Shown: positions 1 to 6,743, counted from the first letter of the stretch. The stretch is DNA of 7,060 nt from Methanospirillum sp. (GCA_028695895.1 JAQVIE010000059.1:1-7060); one strand, 5' to 3'. A program made the numbers and translations. Notes: generated by a model not told the origin, from the letters alone.

Positions 1-2774
1 CCAAATCCTACCATGCTGCTGGTTACATTGTAAAACTCAATCCCGCTTCCTGTATTGGAATATGCCGTGCTTCCATTTATGACAGCATTGGTTGAATTAC
101 CTACATAAATACCAGAGCCTTCATTTTCTTTTACATTATCTGCATTTGTTATTCTGGTTGAGTCAGAGGCTTCAATGTTGATACCATGCTGCTTGTTTCC
201 TGCTGCCATTCCTGTGTCTGCAATGGTATTTTCGTCAGACTCCCTGAATAGAATTCCGCTTCCTTGATTGTAACTGGTATTGGTTCCAAATCCTACCATA
301 CTGCCTGTCACATTGTAAAACTCAACACCTTCCTGGTTTTGGAATGAAGTAGTCTGGTTTACCCTGACATCGGATGAATTTCCAACATATACTCCGGCCC
401 CGGCATTGTAACTGACCCCGTTCACACCAGAGAGAATGATTTCGGAAGAGTTCTCAATAGTAATTCCATGCATGGCATTATGTTCAACCTGGTTGACATC
501 AATCAGATTTGTACCGGTTGAATTCTGGATAAGAATACCATTTTGCAGGTTACCAATAACAGTGGTCCCTTCGCCAATGGTGTTACCTGCGGAATTATCA
601 ATGAAAATACCCTGACCCTGGTTATTTCTTGAATCAGTTCCGTTGATGACATTTCCTTCTGAATTTACCAGGTAAACACCGTTTTCTGCATTATTCACAA
701 CGGTAGTATTATAGATTTGATTATCTGCTGAATTATTAATTAATAATCCTGAACCAAGGTTATAACTGGCATCATTATTGTTTAAAGTGTTCCCTTCAGT
801 CTTTGAAAGTTCGATACCACTCTCATTGTTATATGAGACTCTGTTTCCGGTAAGTGTGTTTGAACTACCCTCGCTGACAAGAATTCCGACGGTGTTGTTA
901 AAAGCATCGTTTGAATTGACTTTTGAACCGGTTGAACCCTGGATAAGGATGCCGCTATCAGCATTGTAACTGGCATTATTTTTCTCTATCGTATTACCTG
1001 AACTGGTTATGATTCCAATACCAGACTGTGTATTATTTGTGGCGGTGTTTTCGCTAATAAAGTTTTGAGATCCGCCTGTGACAGAAATTCCCATTGTGTT
1101 ATTGCTTGCCTGGTTTTTAGAGATGGTGTTACTCTGCGAGTTGGTAAGAACCACACCAGTTCCGTCTATGATATCAGAAACCTTGTTTTCATTTACCTGA
1201 TTACCTCTCGAAGAGCTGATATTAATTCCGGAATGTTCATTGAACCTTGCATCATTGTCTGTAACCTTGTTAAAGGAGGTATCACTAAGTCTGATACCCG
1301 TCTCTCCATTGCCAGTGACATTATTTGCATTTATCAGGTTAGAACTTCCACCGCTGACCAGTATTCCTCCAAGGGCATTGGAAGTGGCAACATTTTCCTT
1401 CACCGAGGTGTTTTTTGAGTTAATAATCTCAAACCCATAGACTTCGGATGTATTATCGGTGTTTTTTGCAGTGTTATTAGTAAGTAGATCATTTTTGGAT
1501 GAACTGACTACTACCCCTGATCCAATATTATCAACTGCAGTATTGTCTTTGATAAAAGAGCCTGTTGAGTTGTAGATCTTTATTCCTGATTCTTCATTGC
1601 TTTCAGCTGTATTACCCCGTATAGTGTCGCTTATCACATTTGTAAGGTAAATTCCGCTTCCCTGGTTTTCAGATGCAATATTTGATGATACCTTGTTTTC
1701 AAAGGTATTATTCAGGAATATTCCGCTTCCCTGGTTAAGCAGGGCTGAGTTATCTGATACTGTATTATTTGTGGAACTATTGATGTAAATTCCGCTTTCT
1801 TTATTTTCGGAAGCATTATTTGATGTAAGTATGTTTGAACTGGCGTTATTTAAAAATACTCCGCTTCCGAGGTTTTTCAGAAGATCATTGTCATGTATTA
1901 CATTGGAAGTTGAATTAAGGAAATATGCTCCGCTTCCACTGTTTAATGACAGGTTATTATTTTTAATAGTATTTTCATCTGAATGGTGTGCGTATAACCC
2001 ATCCTGCCTGTTTCCTGTGACGTTGTTGTAGCCGATAAGGTTTAAAGTGGAATTGTCAAGATAAATCCCTTTCCTGGTGTTATTTAAGATTTCATTGTAC
2101 GACAGGTTGTTGGATGATGAAAGATAAAGGCCGATACCACTGTCAGTGTTATTGAAGACTTCGTTGGAAGCGATAGTATTATCAGAAGCCGACTGAAGAG
2201 TTATTCCCCTCCTGGTATTTTCAAATACAGCATTTTGTGAGACAGTATTATGCGAGGAACCAGAGATTCCAATTCCATCCCGTTCATTTGAAAAAAATTC
2301 ACTGTTTTTTACGACATTATAATTGCTGTTCTTCTCAAGATGAATACCGTCCAGCTTATTGGCACTGGCAATAACATCAGTTATCTCATTCTTTGAAGAA
2401 CCTTGCAGGAAGAATCCGTGGTGTTGGTTTCCGGTAGCGTTTACACTGGAAATTTCGTTTGAATTCGAGTTTGAATAGAGTGCAATACCACTGTTCCTGT
2501 TTGAACTGGCTGTGATATTATAAAGAGTGTTTGACGACGACTGGGTAAGATGAACACCATCAGCACCGTTATCTGTAGCAGTCAGGTTTTTCACTACATT
2601 ATGATGTGAATCGGAGAGATAAACGCCATTTGCAGCATTGGCTTTTGCAATATTATCATTGATTGTGTTGTTGCTGCTCCCGGCATATAGCGATATTCCG
2701 TTACCCCATCTGTCATTGTTTAAACTGGCATTATTGTACGATACTGTGGTGTTATGGGAGTTATAAAGCAGTAT
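1..2774 (-). repeat. Long parallel beta-helix coil block 4, residues 1318-2241 and beyond
   Basis: About 40 uninterrupted coils. Around 1651-1937 the plus strand repeats a core like ATTCCGCTTCC at 1651, 1720, 1789, 1858 and 1927, exactly 69 bases (23 codons) apart; these encode the G-S-G-(I/V/A) turn preceded by N-Q/E/L. Towards the left edge coils become longer and form a super-repeat. An uninterrupted stack this long implies an extended rod; each coil rises about 4.8 angstrom in known beta-helices, so this block alone would be roughly 19 nm. Confidence 0.85.
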
Positions 2775-5700
2775 TCCGTTTTCATTCAGGATTGCTGTAT
2801 TGTTTGTTATCAATGAATCTTTGGTATTTCTGATATAAACTCCATAACCATTGTTTTCAAGGGTGAGGTTTTCGGCTGTGAAGTTTTCACAATTGATACA
2901 GTAAGCTGTTCCAACATTATCGTCCTGGTTAAGGAAAACATCGCTTGAATTTCTGTAATAATAAACGATATCACCGTTTACCAGGTTGCTGGTATCATCT
3001 ATATGCTGGTAGAAATGTGCATCAGAGGTTCCTGATATGCGGAAGTTATACTTGTTATTGTCCATCGTATTATCAGTCAGATTATTCCATTCTGAGTCTG
3101 ATATGTGAATTCCATAGAATGAATTTGAGTTCGCAGTATTAGCAGTAAGGTTGTTATAATTACTTCCTCCCTGGACCACTATTCCGTGATGATTATTATG
3201 TGCATTGTTATCGATAAGATCATTATAGCTTGAACCAGTCAGGTTAATTCCTGTAACATTATTTCCATATGCAGTATTATTTATAATTAAATTTGAATTA
3301 CTCCTGTTATTCAGGAATATTCCACTGTACAGGTTGTCATATGCACTGTTATTGTTCAGAATGTTCTGGGAAGAGTTGTAAAGAACAATTCCGTCTTCAT
3401 TATTGAATGCAGAGATGTTTGTAAGGTTTGATTCGATTGTGTTCCGAAGATAAATGCCGTACCCGTTGTCAGATAAACTCAGGTTATTTCCGGTGAAATT
3501 CTGTCCATTGATGATGTATACGGTTCCTGCATTTGACTGCTCATCAAGAACCAGATCATGTGTATCATTGTAATAGAGGATGAGTTTGCCATCGACCAGA
3601 TTATTTGTATTATTGATGGTCTGGTAAAAGGCAGTATCATCGTTTCCATCCATTTTGAAGTTATACCTGTTTTCTGAGAGGTTACTTCCGCTGATATTGT
3701 TAAAACCTGAGTTTAACAGGTACATGCCATAATACGAATTATATAAGGCATCATTGTCAAAGAGAGAGTTATTATAATCCGAATTATTCAGGTAATATCC
3801 GAATGTATTGTATGAAGCAGTATTTTCAGAAATCAGATTTTCTGAAGAGTTGTTTAGGTAAAATCCGTATTCTTTGTTTTTTGTGCTTAATGAGTTCTGG
3901 ATAGTGTTGTGATAAGAATGGTTAAGATATATACCGTTTTGTTCATTGGACATTGCTGTTACATTTGAGAGAGTGTTATATGCAGAATTCTCCAGGTAAA
4001 AGCCGCTTTGACTATTCTCTGTTGCAACTGAGTCTGAAATGCTGTTGTATTCCGAATTGTTCAGGAAAAATCCATGACCTGCATTATTTCTTGCAACAGA
4101 TGAGGATATGGTGACATTGCCTGAATTTTCAATTGCTATTCCATGTTCATTATCAAAGGCAGTAATATTGGTAAGGGTTGCATTATCGGTTTTTCTGATG
4201 TAAACTCCTGTTGAGCTTCCATTAAGATAAAGTCCGTCTGCTGAGAAATTCGTACAGTTAATACAGTAAACAGGTCCTGCATTGGATGAGGCATTAAGGG
4301 TGATATCAGACTGGTTTACAAGGTAGGTGAGGTTTTTATCTTCCACCACGTTGTCCAGTGTAATGTTCTGGTAATAATCCTCATCTTTTGTCCCGCTAAC
4401 CTTAAAATTATATTTATTCCCAGAGATAAGGTTCAGACGGAGGGTATTGTCAGGAGACATGGTAATTAATATACCATAGTTATTGTTACCAGTCACTTTG
4501 TTGCTGGCAAGGGTGTTACCTCTGCTTGAAATTGAAAGGAATATTCCATTGCCCTGGTTTAATGATACTATGTTTTTCTCGATAATATTCTGGATAGATC
4601 TTGCCAGGGTTATTCCATCCCCTTCATTTGCTGATATTTCGTTCCCCTGAATAATGTTTGATGAGGAATCAGCAAGTGAAAGTCCATTCTGCCTGTTTCT
4701 TTCGATTGTATTATCTGAAAGATAGTTATTGTCTGAATTGAAAAGGGATATTCCATTCTGGTGGTTTTCTGAAATAGTATTTGATGTAATGGAGTTTTTA
4801 CCGGAATCTCTTAGTGAAAGTCCATTGCCTGTATTTCCACTTATTTTATTATTCATCAGGTTATTATCTGTGGATTTATCCAGTACAACTCCATTCTTTT
4901 GATTTAAGAGGATGATATTGTCAATAACATCACTTCCAACGGTGGTATCAAGAACAAATCCATTGCCAGAGTTGAGGGATGCATTATTTTCCAGCAGAGT
5001 GGCATTTGTATTGTTAAACAGATAAATTCCATCAGAAAGACCAAACAGGACTGTATTATTCTGGATTGAGGTATTCCATGAATCAGATACTGATATACCT
5101 GGATTTGTACTATTTTCAATTATATTAGAGTAAATTGTGTTGAAACTGGAATATTGGTCAATTCCGATGCCAATATCGTTCTGGTACCCGTAATTTTGTG
5201 TTATTTTGCTATTACTTGAATGTTCGAGGTAGTACCCGGCTTTCTTATTGTTAGTTGCAGTACTGTTAATGATGGTTACACTGTCAGAGTCTTTAACATA
5301 TACTCCATATTCATTGTCATATACATCAACCGCATTGATGATATTGGTGGCACCACCTGAACCTGCAATTTCTGAGTCATAAGATACATTGTCATAAAGC
5401 ACACCAAATGTTTTTTCAGTAATGGCCAGTGCTGATACTATAACATTGGAGACATCCTTCACAAGGACACCTACGGAATCTGTCCCGGCATCCCCGTTAA
5501 TTGTAATCCCATTTCCGTTTAAAATGACATTTGCTACCTCGATAAGAATGGCAAATGCATTCATGGTCGTAAAGAACATGCCTACGCTACTGGTATCAAT
5601 GTTGTAGATACCAGGTGTGTCAATAACCCAGTATTGTGAACCGGTTACGCCTTGCAGGTTGCTTAAGTTCAGGTCAGGATCCTCAATTGTATATACAGAG

Positions 5701-6725
5701 AGATCAAGGCCACCTGATGTACCTGGTGAATTTGTCTGAGAAAGAGGAATTGTAATGGTTTCGTCAGGAGGGAGTTCTAATGAATCTCCACCATTTGTCA
5801 ATATCTCAAGGGTCAGCTGATCGTCATTGTCATCGTCACCGTCACCAGCATCGCTCCCATCTTCGTTATCATTATCGGTATTGTCCCCAGTTTCACTTTC
5901 AGCGGTCAGGTTAAAAGGAGAACTTGAAAAAACCATACCAGGTTCAGGTTCCAAACCCTCTGGCTCTTCTTCCTGGTCTTCCTGTAAATCATCATCAGCC
6001 GGGTTATTTCCACTCATTGGAGAGGATGATAAATCAGGTTCCTGATCAGTATTGTTATCTGAATTGTCATCGTCATCCTGCTCATCAGGCTGTGACATTG
6101 TATTATATTCAAAAGGGGCTGGTGTTGGTGTTGGTATAATTTCCGGTTCTTCTTCAGCCGGGTTATTTCCACTCATTGGAGAGGGTGATAAATCAGGTTC
6201 CTGATCAATATTGTTATCTGAACTGTCATCGTCATCCTGCTCATCAGGCTGTGACATTGTATTATATTCAAAAGGGGCTGGTGTTGGAGTTGACGTTGGT
6301 GTTGGTGTTGGAATTGGTGTCGGGGTAATCACCGGATTTACAGTACTGGTTGACACTGCAGGCTCTGAAGGTGGTGTTTCATGATTTGAAGATGAACTTT
6401 CAGAATCTGTAGAAGAGGGAAGGGGAGGAGGAGGAGGCGCCACGGGAAAATTACTTCCGCTACCTGGTTCAGGTGCAGGATCCCAGTTTCCACCTGAACT
6501 TCCCCCTGATGTGCCTGAACCCTGGGAAGAAGGTTCTGGAGAGCTTTTTGGTTGTTCAGGAACAGGGTCTGGATTATGAGTTACAGGTGATCCTGCATCA
6601 ATATCATCAGCTATACAAATGCCATGTAATGCAAGGGTAAGTAAAATAACAAGGCAAAATATTTTAAATGTCGCAATAGTCAGAAAATTGCGTGCTATTA
6701 CATCTTTTCCGGTAATAATTAACAC
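1..6725 (-). CDS. Giant secreted NosD/PbH1-type parallel beta-helix surface protein (3' end beyond window)
   Basis: The frame stays open from a GTG at 6725 to the left edge, giving at least 2241 residues; the C-terminus is missing, so any anchor or sorting signal cannot be seen. I translated the first ~450 residues codon by codon and sampled the rest. Order: signal peptide (1-39), acidic Ser/Pro/Thr-rich stalk (40-302), beta-helix cap (303-436), then coils of about 23 residues of the pattern N-x-G-S-G-I-x-L-x-N-S-S-x-N-x-I-x-x-N-x-A. These are hallmarks of the NosD/PbH1 right-handed parallel beta-helix. Three modules with (K/R)YNF and CINC interrupt the coils. Such proteins in methanogenic archaea are usually secreted and cell-surface associated, and beta-helices often bind or cleave polysaccharide, but I see no catalytic signature. 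N-x-S/T sequons are dense, fitting a glycosylated surface protein. No gene neighbour is visible. The family assignment is firm; adhesin or matrix function is inference. Confidence 0.93.
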   Translation of the reverse strand, partial: MLIITGKDVIARNFLTIATFKIFCLVILLTLALHGICIADDIDAGSPVTHNPDPVPEQPKSSPEPSSQGSGTSGGSSGGNWDPAPEPGSGSNFPVAPPPPPLPSSTDSESSSSNHETPPSEPAVSTSTVNPVITPTPIPTPTPTSTPTPAPFEYNTMSQPDEQDDDDSSDNNIDQEPDLSPSPMSGNNPAEEEPEIIPTPTPAPFEYNTMSQPDEQDDDDNSDNNTDQEPDLSSSPMSGNNPADDDLQEDQEEEPEGLEPEPGMVFSSSPFNLTAESETGDNTDNDNEDGSDAGDGDDDNDDQLTLEILTNGGDSLELPPDETITIPLSQTNSPGTSGGLDLSVYTIEDPDLNLSNLQGVTGSQYWVIDTPGIYNIDTSSVGMFFTTMNAFAILIEVANVILNGNGITINGDAGTDSVGVLVKDVSNVIVSALAITEKTFGVLYDNVSYDSEIAGSGGATNIINAVDVYDNEYGVYVKDSDSVTIINSTATNNKKAGYYLEHSSNSKITQNYGYQNDIGIGIDQYSSFNTIYSNIIENSTNPGISVSDSWNTSIQNNTVLFGLSDGIYLFNNTNATLLENNASLNSGNGFVLDTTVGSDVIDNIILLNQKNGVVLDKSTDNNLMNNKISGNTGNGLSLRDSGKNSITSNTISENHQNGISLFNSDNNYLSDNTIERNRQNGLSLADSSSNIIQGNEISANEGDGITLARSIQNIIEKNIVSLNQGNGIFLSISSRGNTLASNKVTGNNNYGILITMSPDNTLRLNLISGNKYNFKVSGTKDEDYYQNITLDNVVEDKNLTYLVNQSDITLNASSNAGPVYCINCTNFSADGLYLNGSSTGVYIRKTDNATLTNITAFDNEHGIAIENSGNVTISSSVARNNAGHGFFLNNSEYNSISDSVATENSQSGFYLENSAYNTLSNVTAMSNEQNGIYLNHSYHNTIQNSLSTKNKEYGFYLNNSSENLISENTASYNTFGYYLNNSDYNNSLFDNDALYNSYYGMYLLNSGFNNISGSNLSENRYNFKMDGNDDTAFYQTINNTNNLVDGKLILYYNDTHDLVLDEQSNAGTVYIINGQNFTGNNLSLSDNGYGIYLRNTIESNLTNISAFNNEDGIVLYNSSQNILNNNSAYDNLYSGIFLNNRSNSNLIINNTAYGNNVTGINLTGSSYNDLIDNNAHNNHHGIVVQGGSNYNNLTANTANSNSFYGIHISDSEWNNLTDNTMDNNKYNFRISGTSDAHFYQHIDDTSNLVNGDIVYYYRNSSDVFLNQDDNVGTAYCINCENFTAENLTLENNGYGVYIRNTKDSLITNNTAILNENGILLYNSHNTTVSYNNASLNNDRWGNGISLYAGSSNNTINDNIAKANAANGVYLSDSHHNVVKNLTATDNGADGVHLTQSSSNTLYNITASSNRNSGIALYSNSNSNEISSVNATGNQHHGFFLQGSSKNEITDVIASANKLDGIHLEKNSNYNVVKNSEFFSNERDGIGISGSSHNTVSQNAVFENTRRGITLQSASDNTIASNEVFNNTDSGIGLYLSSSNNLSYNEILNNTRKGIYLDNSTLNLIGYNNVTGNRQDGLYAHHSDENTIKNNNLSLNSGSGAYFLNSTSNVIHDNDLLKNLGSGVFLNNASSNILTSNNASENKESGIYINSSTNNTVSDNSALLNQGSGIFLNNTFENKVSSNIASENQGSGIYLTNVISDTIRGNTAESNEESGIKIYNSTGSFIKDNTAVDNIGSGVVVSSSKNDLLTNNTAKNTDNTSEVYGFEIINSKNTSVKENVATSNALGGILVSGGSSNLINANNVTGNGETGIRLSDTSFNKVTDNDARFNEHSGINISSSRGNQVNENKVSDIIDGTGVVLTNSQSNTISKNQASNNTMGISVTGGSQNFISENTATNNTQSGIGIITSSGNTIEKNNASYNADSGILIQGSTGSKVNSNDAFNNTVGILVSEGSSNTLTGNRVSYNNESGIELSKTEGNTLNNNDASYNLGSGLLINNSADNQIYNTTVVNNAENGVYLVNSEGNVINGTDSRNNQGQGIFIDNSAGNTIGEGTTVIGNLQNGILIQNSTGTNLIDVNQVEHNAMHGITIENSSEIILSGVNGVSYNAGAGVYVGNSSDVRVNQTTSFQNQEGVEFYNVTGSMVGFGTNTSYNQGSGILFRESDENTIADTGMAAGNKQHGINIEASDSTRITNADNVKENEGSGIYVGNSTNAVINGSTAYSNTGSGIEFYNVTSSMVGF
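3..470 (-). repeat. Super-repeat of ~95 residues spanning several coils (two copies visible)
   Basis: Copy one lies at 288-470 and copy two at 3-188. Each begins with H-G-I-(T/N)-I-E, contains GVYVGNSSD or GIYVGNSTN, and ends with EFYNVTGSMVGF or EFYNVTSSMVGF. The ends match with an offset of 285 bases and the starts with 282, so one codon was gained or lost. The last codons of the window lie inside the second copy's end, so more copies may continue outside. Confidence 0.8.
2775..3083 (-). repeat. KYNF/CINC insert module 3, residues 1215-1317
   Basis: The module reads TMDNNKYNFRISGTSDAHFY, then LVNGDIVYYYRNSSDVFLNQ, then YCINCENFTAENLTLENNGY, then GVYIRNTKDSLITNNTA and NENGI. Cysteines are at residues 1276 and 1279. 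The YYY and the GD-I-V-Y segment correspond to the 'G-K/D-x-I/L-x-Y-Y' strand seen in related methanogen repeats. It is the same length as module 2 (309 bases). Confidence 0.8.
3084..3389 (-). repeat. Parallel beta-helix coil block 3, residues 1113-1214
   Basis: Four to five coils between modules 2 and 3, including SGIFLNNRSNSNLIINN, a coil with GINLTGSSYNDLIDNN and HHGIVVQGGSNYNNLTAN. His and Asn are enriched at the turns. This is the shortest coil block, making the spacing between modules 2 and 3 615 bases against 747 between modules 1 and 2. Confidence 0.78.
3390..3698 (-). repeat. KYNF-type insert module 2 lacking both cysteines, residues 1010-1112
   Basis: It aligns with modules 1 and 3: LSENRYNFKMDGNDDTAFYQ, then LVDGKLILYYNDTHDLVL, then YIINGQNFTGNNLSL, then GYGIYLRNT and AFNNEDGI. 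At the positions of the CINC cysteines it has Ile (1071) and Gly (1074). The rest of the module is well conserved, so the loss of the pair is specific rather than general decay. Confidence 0.8.
3699..4139 (-). repeat. Parallel beta-helix coil block 2, residues 863-1009
   Basis: About six coils between insert modules 1 and 2. Coils share a turn of the type G-F-Y-L-N-N-S-x-x-N (for example SQSGFYLENSAYNTLS and KEYGFYLNNSSENLIS), with Tyr and Phe enriched compared with other coil blocks. Sequons N-N-S and N-H-S recur at the same coil position. Confidence 0.8.
4140..4445 (-). repeat. KYNF/CINC insert module 1, residues 761-862
   Basis: The module starts with NTLRLNLISGNKYNFKVSG, followed by a stretch with YYQNITLDNVV and LTYLVNQSDI, then YCINCTNFSADGL, then a coil with GVYIRKTDNATLTNITAFDN and HGI. 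It interrupts the regular coils. Related 'NKYNF-x-x-x-G ... Y-x-x-N/D ... V/Y-x-x-N' units occur in methanogen NosD-repeat surface proteins (general knowledge). The two cysteines are at residues 821 and 824. Confidence 0.8.
4446..5417 (-). repeat. Parallel beta-helix coil block 1, residues 437-760
   Basis: About 14 coils of roughly 23 residues. Typical coils read N-x-G-N-G-I-x-L-x-x-S-x-x-N-x-I, for example LNQGNGIFLSISSRGNTLAS near 4500-4560. The repeated Asn at the turn fits the stacked asparagine ladder of right-handed beta-helices. Coils have diverged from one another more at the protein than at the pattern level, unlike the duplicated stalk blocks. Confidence 0.85.
5418..5819 (-). other. 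N-terminal beta-helix cap region, residues 303-436
   Basis: The stalk ends and a hydrophobic beta-rich segment begins (QLTLEILTNGGDSLELPP). Near residue 366 the text becomes WVIDTPGIYNI, followed by VILNGNGITINGDAG and SVGVLVKDVSNVIV. This matches the known start of NosD-type domains: a 'PG-x-Y' strand, then 'V-x-L-x-G-x-G-x-x-I-x-G', then 'GV-x-V' at the first full coil. It likely caps the hydrophobic core of the helix at its N-terminal end. Confidence 0.75.
5820..5885 (-). other. Asp/Gly/Asn-rich possible calcium-binding stretch, residues 281-302
   Basis: About 22 residues are almost entirely Asp, Asn, Gly, Glu and Ser, including NDNEDG and GDGDDD. NDNEDG fits a degenerate D-x-D-x-D-G calcium loop with Asn at positions one and three, as in thrombospondin type 3 or dockerin-like loops. 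There are no hydrophobic flanks forming an EF-hand, so it is more likely an acidic cation-binding linker next to the beta-helix cap. Confidence 0.4.
5995..6131 (-). repeat. Duplicated acidic block, copy 2 (residues 199-243)
   Basis: Second copy of the block, with residue changes Ser to Asn, Ile to Thr and Pro to Ser relative to the first. All three DNA mismatches change an amino acid. Both copies carry a DDDD tract and an N-M-T sequon. The block could extend the stalk or bind cations; no known domain is recognised. Confidence 0.9.
6154..6290 (-). repeat. Duplicated acidic block, copy 1 (residues 146-190)
   Basis: This first copy in protein order carries FEYNMTSQPDEQDDDD, then SSDNNIDQEPDL and SPMSGNNPA. 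It matches the block at 5995-6131 with a constant offset of 159 bases (53 codons). Over about 134 bases I count three mismatches. The flanking 25 bases (6129-6153), encoding a Pro/Glu-rich spacer, are not part of the match. The near identity at the DNA level indicates a recent tandem duplication. Confidence 0.9.
6273..6326 (-). repeat. Pro-Thr repeat, residues 134-151
   Basis: The run TPTPIPTPTPTSTPTPAP is a Thr-Pro dipeptide repeat, encoded by a GGTGTT-type DNA simple repeat on the plus strand. A shorter version (TPTPAP) begins the next copy of the duplicated block. Pro-Thr tracts act as extended stiff spacers in secreted proteins and are common O-glycosylation targets. The simple DNA repeat may vary in length between strains. 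Confidence 0.85.
6609..6725 (-). other. Signal peptide, residues 1-39
   Basis: The N-terminus has Lys7, Arg12 and Lys21, followed by an uninterrupted hydrophobic stretch (IFCLVILLTLALHGICIA, residues 22-39). The charged stalk starts directly after it with DDID. A likely signal peptidase I site lies after Ala39 (C-I-A before Asp40). The n-region is longer than usual, which may mean the true start is slightly downstream. There is no lipobox: the residue before Cys37 is Ile, so a lipoprotein is unlikely. The protein is therefore expected to be exported by Sec. Confidence 0.85.
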
Positions 6726-6743
6726 CTCTTTCAGGAAGAACAA
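6714..6743 (-). promoter_or_regulatory. Ribosome-binding sequence and ambiguous non-ATG start
   Basis: An in-frame TAG at 6755-6753 limits the start, and no in-frame ATG lies between it and the signal peptide. Candidates are TTG at 6743, GTG at 6725 and, unusually, ATT at 6716. The only good Shine-Dalgarno match, GAGGTG (6728-6723), overlaps the GTG itself and sits six bases before the ATT at 6716. Only a weak purine run (GAAAGAG) precedes the GTG. I annotate the GTG because GTG is an ordinary start codon, but the spacing argues as well for ATT. TTG at 6743 has no visible ribosome-binding sequence. Confidence 0.5.

Larger units (their letters stand above)
5820..6608 (-). other. Low-complexity acidic Ser/Pro/Thr/Gly stalk, residues 40-302
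   Basis: This segment separates the signal peptide from the folded beta-helix. It is rich in Ser, Pro, Gly, Thr, Asp and Glu, with almost no hydrophobic core residues. It contains Gly/Ser runs (about residues 63-95), five consecutive prolines encoded at 6423-6437, the Pro-Thr run, the duplicated acidic block and a Glu-rich stretch near 5940-5985. Such regions are typical wall- or layer-spanning linkers and sites of O-glycosylation; that role is inferred. It is probably disordered. Confidence 0.8.

Noticed and set aside
1065..1418. 117-codon open frame on the plus strand
   Set aside because: It lies antisense to the coil region, has no ribosome-binding sequence or recognisable motif, and arises because the repetitive codons of the real gene avoid stops in the opposite strand.
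1651..1996. Regular 69-base repeats resembling a CRISPR array or minisatellite
   Set aside because: The repeats keep the reading frame, have a 23-codon period, drift in sequence, and encode beta-helix coils; there are no identical repeats with unique spacers.
4904..5119. 71-codon minus-strand open frame in another phase
   Set aside because: It overlaps the giant gene in a different frame and encodes no recognisable protein; the beta-helix pattern is in the other frame.
5827..6139. Ser/Leu-rich plus-strand open frames opposite the acidic stalk
   Set aside because: Their composition is simply the reverse complement of Asp/Glu/Pro-rich codons in the stalk.
6609..6662. Possible lipoprotein signal because of Cys24 and Cys37
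   Set aside because: Neither cysteine is preceded by a lipobox; the residues before them are Phe and Ile.
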